A DNA stretch of 64,000 nucleotides from Fonsecaea monophora (lineage: Eukaryota; Ascomycota; Eurotiomycetes; Chaetothyriales; Herpotrichiellaceae): NCBI RefSeq assembly GCF_001642475.1, contig NW_019174056.1, positions 1 through 64,000 of the forward strand, in the 5' to 3' direction. This document shows, piece after piece, positions 46,782 to 58,117 of this stretch. A model generated the notes under the pieces. That model had not been told where the DNA came from. It saw only the letters and a list, made by a program, of their open reading frames with translations, and made no database searches. The first letter of the stretch is position 1; every line of letters begins with the position of its first letter. The position numbers were made by a program, and so were the translations under genes.

Positions 46782-47064
46782 ATACTTGCAAGTGTTTGAC
46801 GGATTGAGACAAAGTACAATGATATATCTCGGCAGATTGGGTTCTGTAAACCAATATATAGATGTCCACAATCGAAAATTATCCGCCCAGAGAGTGCGCC
46901 AGCCAGCCTTGCCAGACTCCCAACACCTACTGTGGCATTTCCTATCTAGATTCTGTTCGTGCATAGACATCTCCGTCTCTCTCTCTTCCCACCTTCGTCT
47001 TCCGCTTGGTTGTGTCCTGAAAACGAGCAAGAGAGACAAAACGTGGGAATAAAAAGGCTTGTAA
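46782..47064. other. Intergenic between convergent genes
   Basis: ALDH (+) and the bZIP gene (-) converge here. No gene seen. Confidence 0.6.
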
Positions 47065-48806
47065 TTAATGCTGAGTTTGCGGCTGAAGTTGCTGCCACGT
47101 CTGCGTCTGAGTCTGTGTCCACGTCTGCTGCTGCTGCTGGGGTTCCGGCTGCCATTGCTCCTGTTGAGGCTGCGACCAAGTCTGCTGCTGCTGAGACTGT
47201 GCGTTGGGACTATTACCTAAGCTCTGGATCGCGCGTCCCAAGGCTGAAGGCACCGAGAACGGGTCGATCCACTGGTACAAGTCGACATTTTCGGCGTCCT
47301 GTTGCGGCGCCAAAGTCGTCGTGCCGTCGTCGGCCCACAGTGCTGGGGAGCTCTCCGAGGCGTGGCCCTCGGCGACGTTCAGATATGTGGCGAACTCGGG
47401 GTAGATATGGACGAATTTGGGTTTAACCATGATGTTGGCGACGGAGTCGATCTCGGCTTGAAACTCCGGGTCCAGGATCAGGTCGGTGTGGTCGTCGTTG
47501 GGGCCGAGGAGCGAGGTGAGGTTCGCGTTCCATTTGGGGTTGAGTTTGAGGGATGCGAGCATGGTCGAGAGCAGGTCGGCATCGCGGTAGTCTCGGTAGA
47601 TGTGGATCATGCGATCTCGCATAAACGGCCAGGGGATAAAGTCAACCCAGCTCGGATGGGGGTGCACAAATTGCGAAGGCACAGGCCGATACCAAGGCGG
47701 ACAACGTGCCAGGTTCTGCGGCGTGGGAAATACCAAAAGCTAAAAGACAATGAGAGCTCTGTCAATACATGAAAGCATCATAGGCGACAGCATGCGAAGT
47801 GAAGGGGGGGGGGGGACGAAGACGGAATCTTGGAAACCACCAACCATCCACAGCGAAGGAACAAGAGACTTACGCATAGAGTCCGGTAGACCCCCCAAAA
47901 CATGAGCACCCGTTCGGCAGGCGAGTTATATCTCCAAGCCCGCGTCGACTCAACAGCGAGAGCGATCATCTGCCTGCGCTTGCTTCCGATAACATCGAGG
48001 AGACAGTGACGAGTGGTGGCGCCTGGAGGCCTCACCTCTTCGACGGAGAGACCCAACAACTCCGCGATCATCAGGTAGAAGAAGTCTGGCAGACGCACAA
48101 GCCTTTCGAGCGTCTCCTGGTCGCGAATCTGGCTCGGCGGGAGATCCGAGTGGATGAGCTCGCACGCGAGACCCATGACTGAGTTCGGGTGTGACGAGGA
48201 CTTGCTCTCAAATGAGTCGCGCCACTTGGGGATGGCGGCGAGGATCTCTTGATCGGAGATGGTCATATTCTGGGATTCGAGCTGCATGACCCGGCCGATG
48301 CCGAAGAAAGGCGAGGGCGTGATGTGAATGCGCATGCGGGAGTCGATCTCGACGTCGGCAGGGCTGCGCTGCCAGTGCATGCTATCAGGTGAGCTGGCAG
48401 ACGGCGAGGGCAAGGCCGAAACCATGGCAGCTCGTCCCGTGGCTTCGTCCTTGGGCTGTTTCTGCCGTTGCATCTGTCTGGTGAGGATATCGCGCCCTTC
48501 TGCCTTATCGAATCCAAATGCCCCCATGCATGTGTCCAAAATGCCCTGGAGGCAATCCCGCTGGGCTTGGAATTCGGCGTTGCTCTCAATGAGGGACATG
48601 ATGAGGCGATCAGGTGTTGCCATCAGGCGAAGGCGCTCCTCCAGCGTCGCCACCGTGTCTTTTACTTTGCTGCGAGTTTCCCGTCGCGACTGGCGATCCT
48701 GTAGACGCTTTCTTTTCAGCTGATCCTCGGTCAGCTTGGACTTCCAGGAGTTGTAAGCTGTTCCGGAGTTTCCATCATTCTGAGATAGCGTAGGTTGGCT
48801 AGCCAT
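47065..48806 (-). CDS. bZIP-like transcription factor with DUF3425 domain, 535 aa
   Basis: Exons 47874..48806 and 47065..47739. A basic region (KRKRLQDRQSRRETRSK, about 30-47) is followed by a short heptad stretch. The C-terminal half carries the DUF3425 domain with WYRPVPSQFVHPHPSWVDF and PWPFMRDRMI. The tail is a Q/W/T-rich repeat of about 40 residues. The invariant Asn of the bZIP basic region is replaced by Asp (LQDRQSRR). A 12-G run lies in the intron. Likely nuclear; candidate third regulator of the region. Confidence 0.88.
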
Positions 48807-49937
48807 GGTTTGGTGAGTGGAACGCCACCGACTGCCAGGCTTCTGAAAGATTCCTTGAGTCTTGTGCGGCTGGGTTTAGAGCGGGAGAGCGCAGTTGTGA
48901 GGTTGGTTGTGGACGCTGCAGCTTAAGCAGTGTATACTTGGATCCGTAGGTGACGGTGGTGGTGATGGTGAGCAGAGCGTTCGTTCCGTTCATGATGGAT
49001 AAAGGACCTTGGGGAGTCTACAAAACCCATTTCGGGCCTGGGGAACCCACCGTGGCAAAGGTCGCATGGCGGGGACCCCGCACGAGAACAAACCGCGAAA
49101 CAAGTAAGAAGCGAGCCTAGCACGCCCGGGTGTTAAGCAAAGGGAGCCCAAGAAAGACCCTAACAGGGCCCACGAGGGTTCCAAGAGAAGCGGACCGGGA
49201 GGGCTAGAGGCACCCTGTAACTGCTTCTTTCTCGGAGTCTTGAATAATAGTCTTTGGCGGCATGGGTCCCTGTGTACCAGGCAGGTCATACACCTAGTTA
49301 GCTAGCTAGCTATTCTTGCTCCATGTCTAGCTGGTTCGTATTGGTCTCGTGGTCATGAACGCGGTTGTCCAGCAGATATCGAGGCTTCCCATTCACAATT
49401 CTCTTCATCGGGTTGTCTATACCTGGGTCTATCAGTAGAGGAGATGCAAATCAGCAACGCCTCGAAAGGAGCCTGGACTGCCGCTAGGGTCAAAAGGCCA
49501 AAGCGAGCTGTGCCGTAGCTCCATCTCTAGCCACGAGGCAAGTAGAAACGTACTCGGATCTTGCAATTGGAAGACACCCATTAGGCCCAGCTTGCAGTTC
49601 GGGATTTCGGAATTTGGGAGTCGACTGGCTCGACACTTTGCCATCCACAGAGGCGAAATGGCAAAACGGGCAGCACGGCAAATTATTGGAGGCCGAAGAC
49701 CCGTGGGAGCGGCTATTGGTCTCGCCTCTAGAGCCTAACGGACCAAGGACCCTCGGGCGATTGGGGATGCTCGTATTCTTACTTGCCCAGTTTCTAGGGC
49801 ATCCTTCCCAATTTTGAGGAAGGTGGTACGGAGTGCAAGTTTATCGACAGGAGATCCACTCGAAACAAATTGCCGCTGTCTCCGATTCGAGGGGTTTGTT
49901 CACACCTGATCTCTTGCTTGCGCGGCCTAGACGGTGG
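48807..49937. other. 1.1-kb region without a recognisable gene
   Basis: It separates two regulator genes. The sequence has a CTAGTTAGCTAGCTAGCTAT palindromic run (about 49294-49313) and one CGGAATT at 49608-49614. A few fragments look faintly coding (for example minus strand MKRIVNGKPRYLLDNRV near 49330-49410) but none is supported. It could be degenerate mobile DNA. Confidence 0.4.
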
Positions 49938-52484
49938 TTAAGGTCCCCAGGACGGAGTCTCCGCGCCAGGGATCCAGAAACCCTGCATCATCGCTCTGAA
50001 GTCCAGATCATCCAGTAAGAACAATCCCGGAGACAAGGCCCCCGGCTCAGGCAAGGTCTCCAAATCCATCTCTTCACCCTGCTCTGGCCATGTATCCGTT
50101 GGTGGCGTCAGCAGGATCGATCTCTCGCGTGTCAAGAGCTCTTCGCTTGCTTTGACAACCTGTTCGAGCTTCTTCATAACCTCGCGAGCAGTCGCAACCC
50201 GGGGTAGAATCTGCCTTAGCAATTCCATGGCCTTCTGAAACGCCGGGGCTGCTCTTCGTCGTAGTTCGAGTAGCTCTTTGTCTGACAGCACTACCGTGGC
50301 TAGCGTCTTGATCGCCCCAGCGAGATACGTCACAAAGATTGACTTGTGAAAGCGCTCGTGAGGGACAAGGTGGTAGACTTCGTGCAAGAGGTCAACATTC
50401 TCGCTGCAAATGGAGACACAGGTCTCTTGGTGCCCGGGCACCGGCACAGCTCCTGATCCCCATTTGGTGCGGAGCAATAGTCGAAGGTTGTTGGTGAGCT
50501 AAATCACGACGAGTCAGCGACACTCTGAGTCAGAGAAAACGGGGGCGGATAAACAGACCAGCCGAAGCATCAACGCTTGCCAGATGATGCATGCACGGGG
50601 GGATAGGCCCGCTTGGAAGGCCACCGTGCCAGGCTCCAGCTGGAGAAAAGCTGGCAGCCCGCTACGAAAGTGAAGAATGCGCGCGTCCATGATCGCGATA
50701 AACTCGTCGAGACGGGGATTAGAGGATCTGGCGCCGGTGAACTTGTCCCATATCTCCGAGGCCAACCGCGAGTACCTGACAACTTCATGTAGGTAAGAGG
50801 CGAGGGAGCACGACGGTGACTCCTCGGGTAACTCTTCACTGGTCCCAAGTAGTTTGTCGTCGACCCGCAAGGGCAAGTCGACGTTGATTTCAGAGTCTCG
50901 GAAAAGGTACGGCACCAGGCAGATCTGAGCGATGGTCCTGTCGACGTTGTAGACTGTCCAGAAGACACGCTGTCGAGTATGTGTCTCGAAGGGGCTGCAC
51001 ATGCGCCAACTCGGTTGATTGTGAAGGCCTATTTGGTAGCTAAGCCGGACGGCTTGTGCGAGCACACTATATGCGGCTTTATGCTGTGAAACACTGGCAG
51101 TGAGGAGGTAGCACGCATGAAGGATGAGGCACTGGATAGTGGCCAGATCTCCATGGCCCAACTCCATAGTATGGCCCAGCAAGTGTGTCGCGTGAAGGTA
51201 GTCGTCCCAACCCGGGTGTAAGGCGGATTTCTTATCATTGTCTTCCAAGGCATGCATATGCGCGAGGATAGACCAGACAAGGGCGACGAATTGGAGGGTA
51301 TCGTCGGACACGTCATCGCCGTTTCGAATACGCTGGTATTCATCGAACTGGGCGAAAAACTGAACCTCGATAAGACAAAAGTCTGTACGCTGTCGTTAAC
51401 AAACCATCACCCACCACTGCTTAGCTAGAGGCAGAAAAAGACCTTACAATATGGATTGAGGTGTTCAAAGTAGCGTTCCAGGACGCGTCGGACACGTAAC
51501 ATCTCTTCATGATCGTTGCCTGGCGGCCACAGCTGAAGGTGTTGACGACAACACTCCCGGGATGAGGGTGCAGGCTGAGGGTCTTTGTTGGAGACCCTTT
51601 CATCAAAACCGGGTGCACCGCCGAGAGTGAGCGTGGTCTGCGGATACTGTCTGAGAAAACCTGCTGGCGAAGGTCCCTCGAGGGTCGATTCATAGCCTTC
51701 AGTTTCAAGGCGTCGCACATCATCTGGCTCAACTGCTGGCTCAACCCCGGGCTCAGGCGGCGGCGTCACTGTTGTCGTCGCATGGGTTTTATCGAGAACC
51801 ACGTCTCTAGTGTGGGTCGACGACAGAACAACACACGTGTCGGGTGAGTTTCTTGAGCCATCTGCCTGGCAAGAAGACTCTTGCTGTGCACAAACAGTTT
51901 GTGTTTGGGAAGACGTCCTGGGTGAGATGTTCTTGGCCCCACTTGGTATATGGACAGTTTCCCCTGAAGGAGTAGTGGCTGAACCTGCTCTTCCTACTGC
52001 ACGGGGCACCCTAGGTAGGGACGGTCAGCTGTGAAAGCCTGGACATGTTTATTCCGGGCACCGAAGTACTCACAGAGGTTCTGCGGCAGTCACGCTACCC
52101 GTAGGTCGTCGCCTCTTCCTCGGGTCGCTACTGTAGACACAGACTGCGTTTGACTCAAGGCAAGGTCGGCATGCCTCCGGTTGCTGTCCGGAACACTGAG
52201 AATGTCAGTCAGTAGGGAACGCTGACCTCAGCTAGGAGCAGACCATGCATACTTTCACCTTTCGTCTTTTACACTGTTGGCTACCGCGTCGTGTTAGCAG
52301 CTTCTAGCACACTGGCGCTGTTCATTTGAGCCGTGACCACTAACCATGCTCGTGCCACATAGGGAGACCTTTTGGACCTGCTCTGGCCCGGATTGTAGCG
52401 AGAGGTACGCATATTCATAACAACGGTATGTCCAGAGTGACGCGGAGATGTGATATCAGGGAGACTATTCATTATTTTTTCCAC
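49938..52484 (-). CDS. Zn2Cys6 transcription factor with fungal_trans domain, 745 aa
   Basis: Exons: 52345..52484, 52253..52280, 52074..52195, 51448..52010, 50559..51382, 49938..50498. As in the paralogue at 16172, the first zinc-cluster Cys codon is split (TG|C), a 28-nt exon encodes QQCKRRKVK, and the next gives CSGQQPEACRPCLESNAVCVY and RKRR. The fungal_trans domain has SPFETHTRQRVFWTVYN and VPYLFRDSEI. The two proteins align along the whole C-terminal half. Three AATTCCG copies lie 470-550 bp upstream. A later in-frame Met (MNSLPD) is also possible. Confidence 0.86.
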
Positions 52485-52954
52485 GAGATGCGGGAGGCAG
52501 CAAGAATCGAGGTGCGCACTTCATCTCTGACGAATCGCCTATAACCAAGCTTTCCGCCGAGGGTATCTCCCCGCATGTCGACTTGCGGTGCACATTGGAC
52601 GGGGAGTGGGAGTTCGGGCAGCCCTCGTCGCTCCACGTGGAGACGCGGGGATCCTGGTGGCGGAATTGGTGCTGATGGTGGTGGCGTGGTATACGGGGTA
52701 TGCCGAGCCTCTAGTGGCAAGAAAACTTCGTTCCCGCGACACCGTCAGCGCACAGTGATGACAGCGAAGAATATACCTGGAGACATATGTTGCACACAAT
52801 GTCCCCCATTCTGATACCAACATTGATTTCGGCCAGGCCGTAGGAAATGCCCTTTCCACCCCCTTCAGCTCTCGAGGAAGATGGGAAGGCACTCGATCTA
52901 GTTCATCCTAACAAACCGTCGACAACGTGTGAGACTGGGGTGGGACCGAGAGTC

Positions 52955-53036
52955 AATTCCGAACTGAAACTTTAGAAACGACAAGGAGTCTTGTAACTGG
53001 AAACTCGGCGCAGGCTGAAATTCCGGCCAAATTCCG
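52955..53036 (-). promoter_or_regulatory. Three AATTCCG sites upstream of Zn2Cys6 regulator
   Basis: Copies at 52955-52961, 53019-53025 and 53030-53036; the last two are 11 bp apart, about one helical turn. They lie in the gap 52485-53168 between the regulator start and the 3' end of the cyclase gene. This is the densest motif cluster in the window. Confidence 0.45.
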
Positions 53037-53168
53037 ACGATAGGGCTTCGCTAGATAGCCACGTGACTAGTGCCAAGACACGGCCTTGTCGTACGAAGAA
53101 TATGCCAAGACATTTCCAAGTACCTCGTACGCATCTCCTTGATCATGTCACGGATATCTGTGCCGTTC

Positions 53169-54258
53169 CTAGAGGATAGCGACTGCGTTGCAAGGGCTGG
53201 CAATCCCTCCAGGAACATTCAGAGGCATGCTGGAGAACAAAAAAGTCCATTTCCCCTCTCGGGCACATTCCTCCGCCAAACGCTCTAGATCCAGCATTTC
53301 GCCTAGAGAAGAGTTAGCGACATTTTCCTGCCTGGATGATCGAATGCCATCTGGCAAGCTCACCGATTGGCAGTCCCCATCCGTTGAGCAGAACTTCGTG
53401 CAGCCTCAATTTACCTACTCCGCCTACCTCACCCTCCCCCTCCAGAGCAGGCCACCTCTCCAGCCCCGGTGCGTCCGAGGCACACGCGCTGAATCCATGT
53501 TTCCAAAGCCAACGCAGTGTCTTGATGGAGGTTGCCAGTCCGACAAGCACCGTGGGAGTCGCGTAACTGAAAGTGATCTTTTCGTCCTCGCTCAGCCTAG
53601 AATACCCTACCTTCCACCCAACTCTCACGAGCAGAATATCTCCTTGTCGGAATTGCACTCCTTGGGCTTCCGCGCACGCCGTCAAATCATCCACGTCGAT
53701 CGCGTGGTCTCCCAGCAGCTCATAATGACGTCCATTCTGCTCTGACCAGCGCAAGTAGTCGAGCAGTACACCTCTTCCCACGATCCCCTGTTTACACCAC
53801 TTATTGATTCCCAGTTTGTTTGTCACAGGCGGTCCCTGATACCAGGAGTCTCGACCTGTCTTCTCTGGGTGACCTGGACCAGAAATCTCTTCCAACTTGA
53901 CATTGTTATAAAATACCTTCTGTGCTTGGTACCCGTAATGGCGAAACCCGTCCCATTGCGTCCCGACTTGAGTGTTGAAGAGGAGGACATCGTCGTGCAC
54001 GAGCCGTGGATACTTGCGCTGCACGGTATGCTTCAACGGCTCTCTATCATGAGACGGACGAGCCGAGAAGTCCAGAGGTAGATCAAGCCCGATTCTTTTG
54101 CCGGTGCGGGCTTCTCTTGTTGCCTCCAGTACAGTCTTGTCGTCCAGCAGATTCAATGTGCCCAATTCGTCGTCTGGGCCATAGAGACCCCAGGCCGAGA
54201 ATGGGGGATCGTTCTTGCCCAAGGGGAGGGATTCGAAGTCAGGTCTTGCCGAGGACAT
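53169..54258 (-). CDS. Cyclase-family metal-dependent hydrolase (kynurenine formamidase fold), 342 aa
   Basis: Exons 53364..54258 and 53169..53302. Splicing gives LPIG-EMLDLERLAEEC and the family C-terminus MPLNVPGGIASPCNAVAIL. The motif VGTQWDGFRHYG corresponds to the HxGTHxD-type metal site; the first position is Gln/Val-type as in many fungal members. These enzymes hydrolyse cyclic amides, esters or related bonds. The start at 54258 is preferred over 54303 because a TATA box, CTATATAA, lies at 54291-54298, downstream of the longer start. Confidence 0.9.
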
Positions 54259-54290
54259 TGTGCTCTTCGGTACAGGACACTGCCACACAC

Positions 54291-54298
54291 TTATATAG
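54291..54298 (-). promoter_or_regulatory. TATA box of cyclase gene
   Basis: CTATATAA on the minus strand, 33-40 bp upstream of the start codon, implying a very short 5' leader. A CGGAATT copy lies further up at 54427-54433, 169 bp from the start. Confidence 0.5.
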
Positions 54299-54522
54299 AT
54301 CACTCGGATGGTAACGCTCTACCGAAGGATCATGCAGTCATTTAAAAGGGATAAGAAGTACTCTTGGCTCCAGTTCCGGGGGTCAATGCCGCTTCAATTC
54401 ATCCGAACATGGACCGGGGGCAAGACCGGAATTACAAGCACGACTCGGTAAGATTGATCTTCACTTTAGCACAGGAAGTGAGCATTGAAATGCACTTCCA
54501 GTCTACTGAGCCGCACCCAGTT

Positions 54523-55359
54523 CTAGCAACACCAAGCGCCATCGATGGACAAATCCGTCCCGGAGATATACTTGCTATCTTCACTCAACAAGAACGCGAC
54601 GAGTGCTGCCACCTCATCGGCCTGCCCCACCCTTCTGATCGCCGGGCCAGGCAAAGAAGTAAGTCCCAGCCTGTCCAACGCTGTCCTCAGAATCGGTGTA
54701 TCTATTGGTCCTCTGTGCGTGCGTTTTAGAACTCGCTTGTGCTTGATATCAGGTGATTGAAATGCAGATACTTACGGACAAATGCAATTCACTCTGATCT
54801 CCCGGCCGCCCAGCTCCTTGGCCAGTGACTTGGTGAGACCTAGGACGCCATGCTTTGACGCCGCATAGCCACCGTCTGCGGGGTTTCCGAGTTTCGACAT
54901 GGCGCTGCCAGCATTCACGATGCTTGACCCGTTCTTCATCCTGCCATCGCGGAGCTGCGCCCGCAAGCAGTAGAACAGTCCTGTGAGGTTCACACCGATC
55001 ATGCGACCCCAATCCTCATCGGTCACGTCAGTAATGCCATTGGGGAAGGATTTGTTGGTAGCAATGCCGGCCAGGTTGGCTGCCCCGTCAAGTGGGCCGA
55101 CCGACTTAACCGCCGACTCGATCCAGCCCTCGACCTTTTTGGAATCCGCCACGTCGACCACCTCGGTCAAGATGATGCCCCGATGCGACGGCCATTTCTG
55201 CTGTAGAAAGTCCTTGACTTCGGCCAATCCCTTGGTTTCGACGTCGCACAGGGACAACGACGCCCCGGATTCGTAAAGCTTGCATGCGACGGCGCGGCCG
55301 ATTCCAGAGGCGGCCCCTGTGACTGCGAAGAACTTCCCTTGAAGGTTGAAGGTCGCCAT
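54523..55359 (-). CDS. Short-chain dehydrogenase/reductase, 257 aa
   Basis: Exons 54776..55359 and 54523..54712. The acceptor is placed before AGGACCAATAG so that CICPGPIDTPILRT is restored. Cofactor motif TGAASGIG, NLAG, catalytic YAASK, and C-terminal GTDLSIDGAW. A classical SDR of normal length. An AATTCCG copy (55661-55667) lies 302 bp upstream and ATTCCG/CGGAATA variants surround it. Confidence 0.9.
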
Positions 55360-55660
55360 GATACTGAGATGGCCCGCCACTCACAATCTGCGAAGCTCTC
55401 ACACCTGCTTATCTGGATTGCGGATGCGGTATCTCCTTATCGTTCAAGTATCTGCAACCGAATCCTTCGAATCTCTTCGACAAAGCAGCAGGTATTAGTC
55501 CGGGCTTCAAAGATGGGGTGTTTGCGAGTAATTGCTCAATGAATCTGTGGTAGATCTCGGAATACCCTTATAGGTGGCTGTCCGGCATTTCTTTCATACG
55601 ATATCAGACCACAACGAATCACGACGAACCAAACATTCCGAATCATATGATGTTTTTCAC

Positions 55661-55667
55661 AATTCCG
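55661..55667 (-). promoter_or_regulatory. AATTCCG site upstream of SDR
   Basis: Copy in the gap 55360-55965, 302 bp from the SDR start. No gene is seen in the gap. Confidence 0.4.
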
Positions 55668-55965
55668 CCGTATAACACCTGCATAACGTCTGGGCAGCCT
55701 GTCTTCCCGACTGGGCAATCGACATTGTGGCTGGTGTACTAATGTATCGCAGACATATCGTTCATGATTGCTTGGAAGAAGCTTTTGTATGAGCGGAAAG
55801 AGGTCGCACCAAGACCTCAAAGATTGGCCATCATGAGGCTGGGCTTGCTCGGGTGTAAATACCACAGATTCTTACTATCAGTCCATGTGATATAGCCTTG
55901 TGATGGACATCATGGTAACTTATCCAGTCAGGATCCAAGTTCCCAACCAACTAACCAACGGAAAC

Positions 55966-57213
55966 TCATACGTCCTTGTACCATTCAGAGAGAAATGATT
56001 CCACGTCAGTGAGCTGCAAATTTGGCAATCGCTCGTTCCAGATGGGCGATCCGTCCATGGCTCCGTGGACGGCAGACGACAACCACAAACACGCCATCGC
56101 CTCTGCAAAGTCACTGGAGCTTCCAGCCGTGGGGTGGGTGGTTGGTGGGAGCCATGAAGACTTCAGTTTGCCATTTTCAATATCAGCAATGTCAACCTCA
56201 TGCACGTCGAATGGATGCCCTGATGCTGGCATTAGTTCCTGTCCCAAAACTATGGACGATGTGATCCCGCGACGATGTGCACCGAGAGTTACAAAGGTGA
56301 AGGTGGTAGGTGAAGCTTACCTCGCACTCTCTCTGCCAGCTTAATCAAGTTCCGCAGCTTTATCCTGCTTCCCACAATATGACCGGCCACCGGCCACGCG
56401 ACGGGATCGTCGAGCGCCAGTGCAGTGACGCGAGCCGTGTCCTGGACTGTAGTGAGAGCGATCCAGGGATCCGCATCCCGCACTGCCAGGGCCTGGCATG
56501 CATTCAGGTCGATCCATACACAGGTCTGGTGGAAATATCTGCACGAGCTCCGTGGATACGTCAGGTAGTTCATGAACCAGCCGGGCTGGAAGAGGGTGTA
56601 CTCGAGTTTCTGCACGGGAGTGTTGATCTCCTCGAGATATTTGCGCATGTTCTCTTTATAGCGGAACACGGGGTTTCCATCAGGGGCCCTGAAGGGAAAT
56701 GAGTCAGTCTGACACTCCTGTGGTATGAAAGGGAAGCCGTCTCTGGGATGGAACCTCACTCACCACGCCCACTCGCTGGGAGCGAACCGCCTGACCCCCG
56801 CTTTCACGCAAGCGTCGACGAGGGGTCTCTGCACGTTGCAAGTTTCATTGTCTAGGACGAACGACAACACAGTATGCACTCCATTGAGACTGGATGCCAA
56901 ATGCTCTGGGTCGGCATAGTCGACTTGGACCACCTCCACACCCAAGTCTGCTATGTCGGGGCATGGCTATCGAGAAATACCCAGTCAGATCCTCTCTCCC
57001 TCCTATTCTCCCAGATACAGGTGAGGGGAGTCAGTCCTAGAGCACAGACATACCTTTCTCGAAAAGACTTTGACATGATGTTTGCCCGTCGCTCGTATGG
57101 CGTCGAGAACCTCGCGGCCCAGCCCTGATCACGCTTTGTTACTCATTCATTTGCCCGACCTGATGCAGGCAGTGCGCACCTCCAGAGCCCCCAGCCAGGA
57201 CGACAGAGACCAT
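55966..57213 (-). CDS. NmrA-like / isoflavone reductase-family protein, 309 aa
   Basis: Five exons: 57180..57213, 57054..57124, 56764..56966, 56321..56688, 55966..56219. The cofactor motif AGGSGGLGREV is rebuilt across intron 1. GVRRFAPSEWA and TLFQPGWFMNYLT are typical of the NmrA/isoflavone reductase family. The C-terminus ends in VESFLSEWYKDV. Members are NAD(P)H reductases or redox-sensing regulators. The protein has an atypical segment after NYLTYP (RSSCRYFHQTCVWID). Two CGGAATT copies lie 200 and 381 bp upstream. Confidence 0.88.
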
Positions 57214-57412
57214 GGTCAGTCACGGCAATGATTCAGCGTCAAAATCCAGTGGTGACGAATATCAACTCACCGAGCGTCAGGACCGTTCACTCAATCAATC
57301 ATGCACTCCTTTGGCATGGGAGCGTTCTCTCTGGTCCATGACTTTTGCCACTTACCGATCTTCGGATGCATGAGTCGTCAAGAGGCCTCGCCGCAAGTCA
57401 AGACTCCATTAT

Positions 57413-57600
57413 CGGAATTCAACTCTCTGCCATTCACTGACACGAATAGACTCATGCAGGAAGTTGGCGTGAGTAAAAGACCGAAGAAGCACACACGCCG
57501 ACACAAAGCATCCGACCGCATTGGTAGTGCACGACCCTAACCCTCGTGGCCCGTGGCTTGTCGGCGCTGGGTGGCTGTCAGCTTTCTTTCCGACGGAATT
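57413..57600 (+). promoter_or_regulatory. Two CGGAATT sites upstream of NmrA-like gene
   Basis: Copies at 57413-57419 and 57594-57600. The rest of the 57214-58117 gap shows no gene. Confidence 0.4.
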
Positions 57601-58117
57601 AGATTGTTCTGGTGAAATGAAATGCTGCTGGCTACTTCTACTGGTTAGAAAGAGACCGACTCGTGCATCCGTATCGCTATAGCGATAGGTCAGTTTTTGT
57701 TCCACCTGCTATCTCGCCCATCGAATCAGGCAGAGCTGGGCAGACGTATCATCGTCATGTCTATTCGCGCTCGGTTCCCGGTCTGCTCCAGAATCCAGGA
57801 TTGAATGTACACCATTGACAAGACCGTGACCAGCAGGGACGTTGACAACTATTTCTCGACTTGTTCTGTCGATCGGTGTAACGTAGATATTGCTGTAAGT
57901 AACTCGGACGGCGGAAGAATTGATCTAGACCTTGACGCTGCTTTCCCAAAACGCTTCACAACTGAAAATGCTCACAAGGTCTTGTACTGATTTCGAACTT
58001 TGTCCTGTGTCTAACCAAGCTGAAATCCTCCCTCTGATATCGTCATCTCCCGAGCCGTAAACCATGCCCTCGCGTGTCCCTCATATCTACCTCTCTTGAG
58101 AGTTTGAGTCACGTACG

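Noticed and set aside
45480..47039. 519-codon frame on the minus strand
   Set aside because: It mirrors the aldehyde dehydrogenase exon on the opposite strand; the composition is that of an antisense shadow and no family motif is seen.
53188..53745. 185-codon plus-strand frame
   Set aside because: Antisense shadow of the cyclase gene including its intron.
54259..54303. 15-residue N-terminal extension of the cyclase
   Set aside because: It would begin upstream of a TATA box that lies 33-40 bp before the preferred start.
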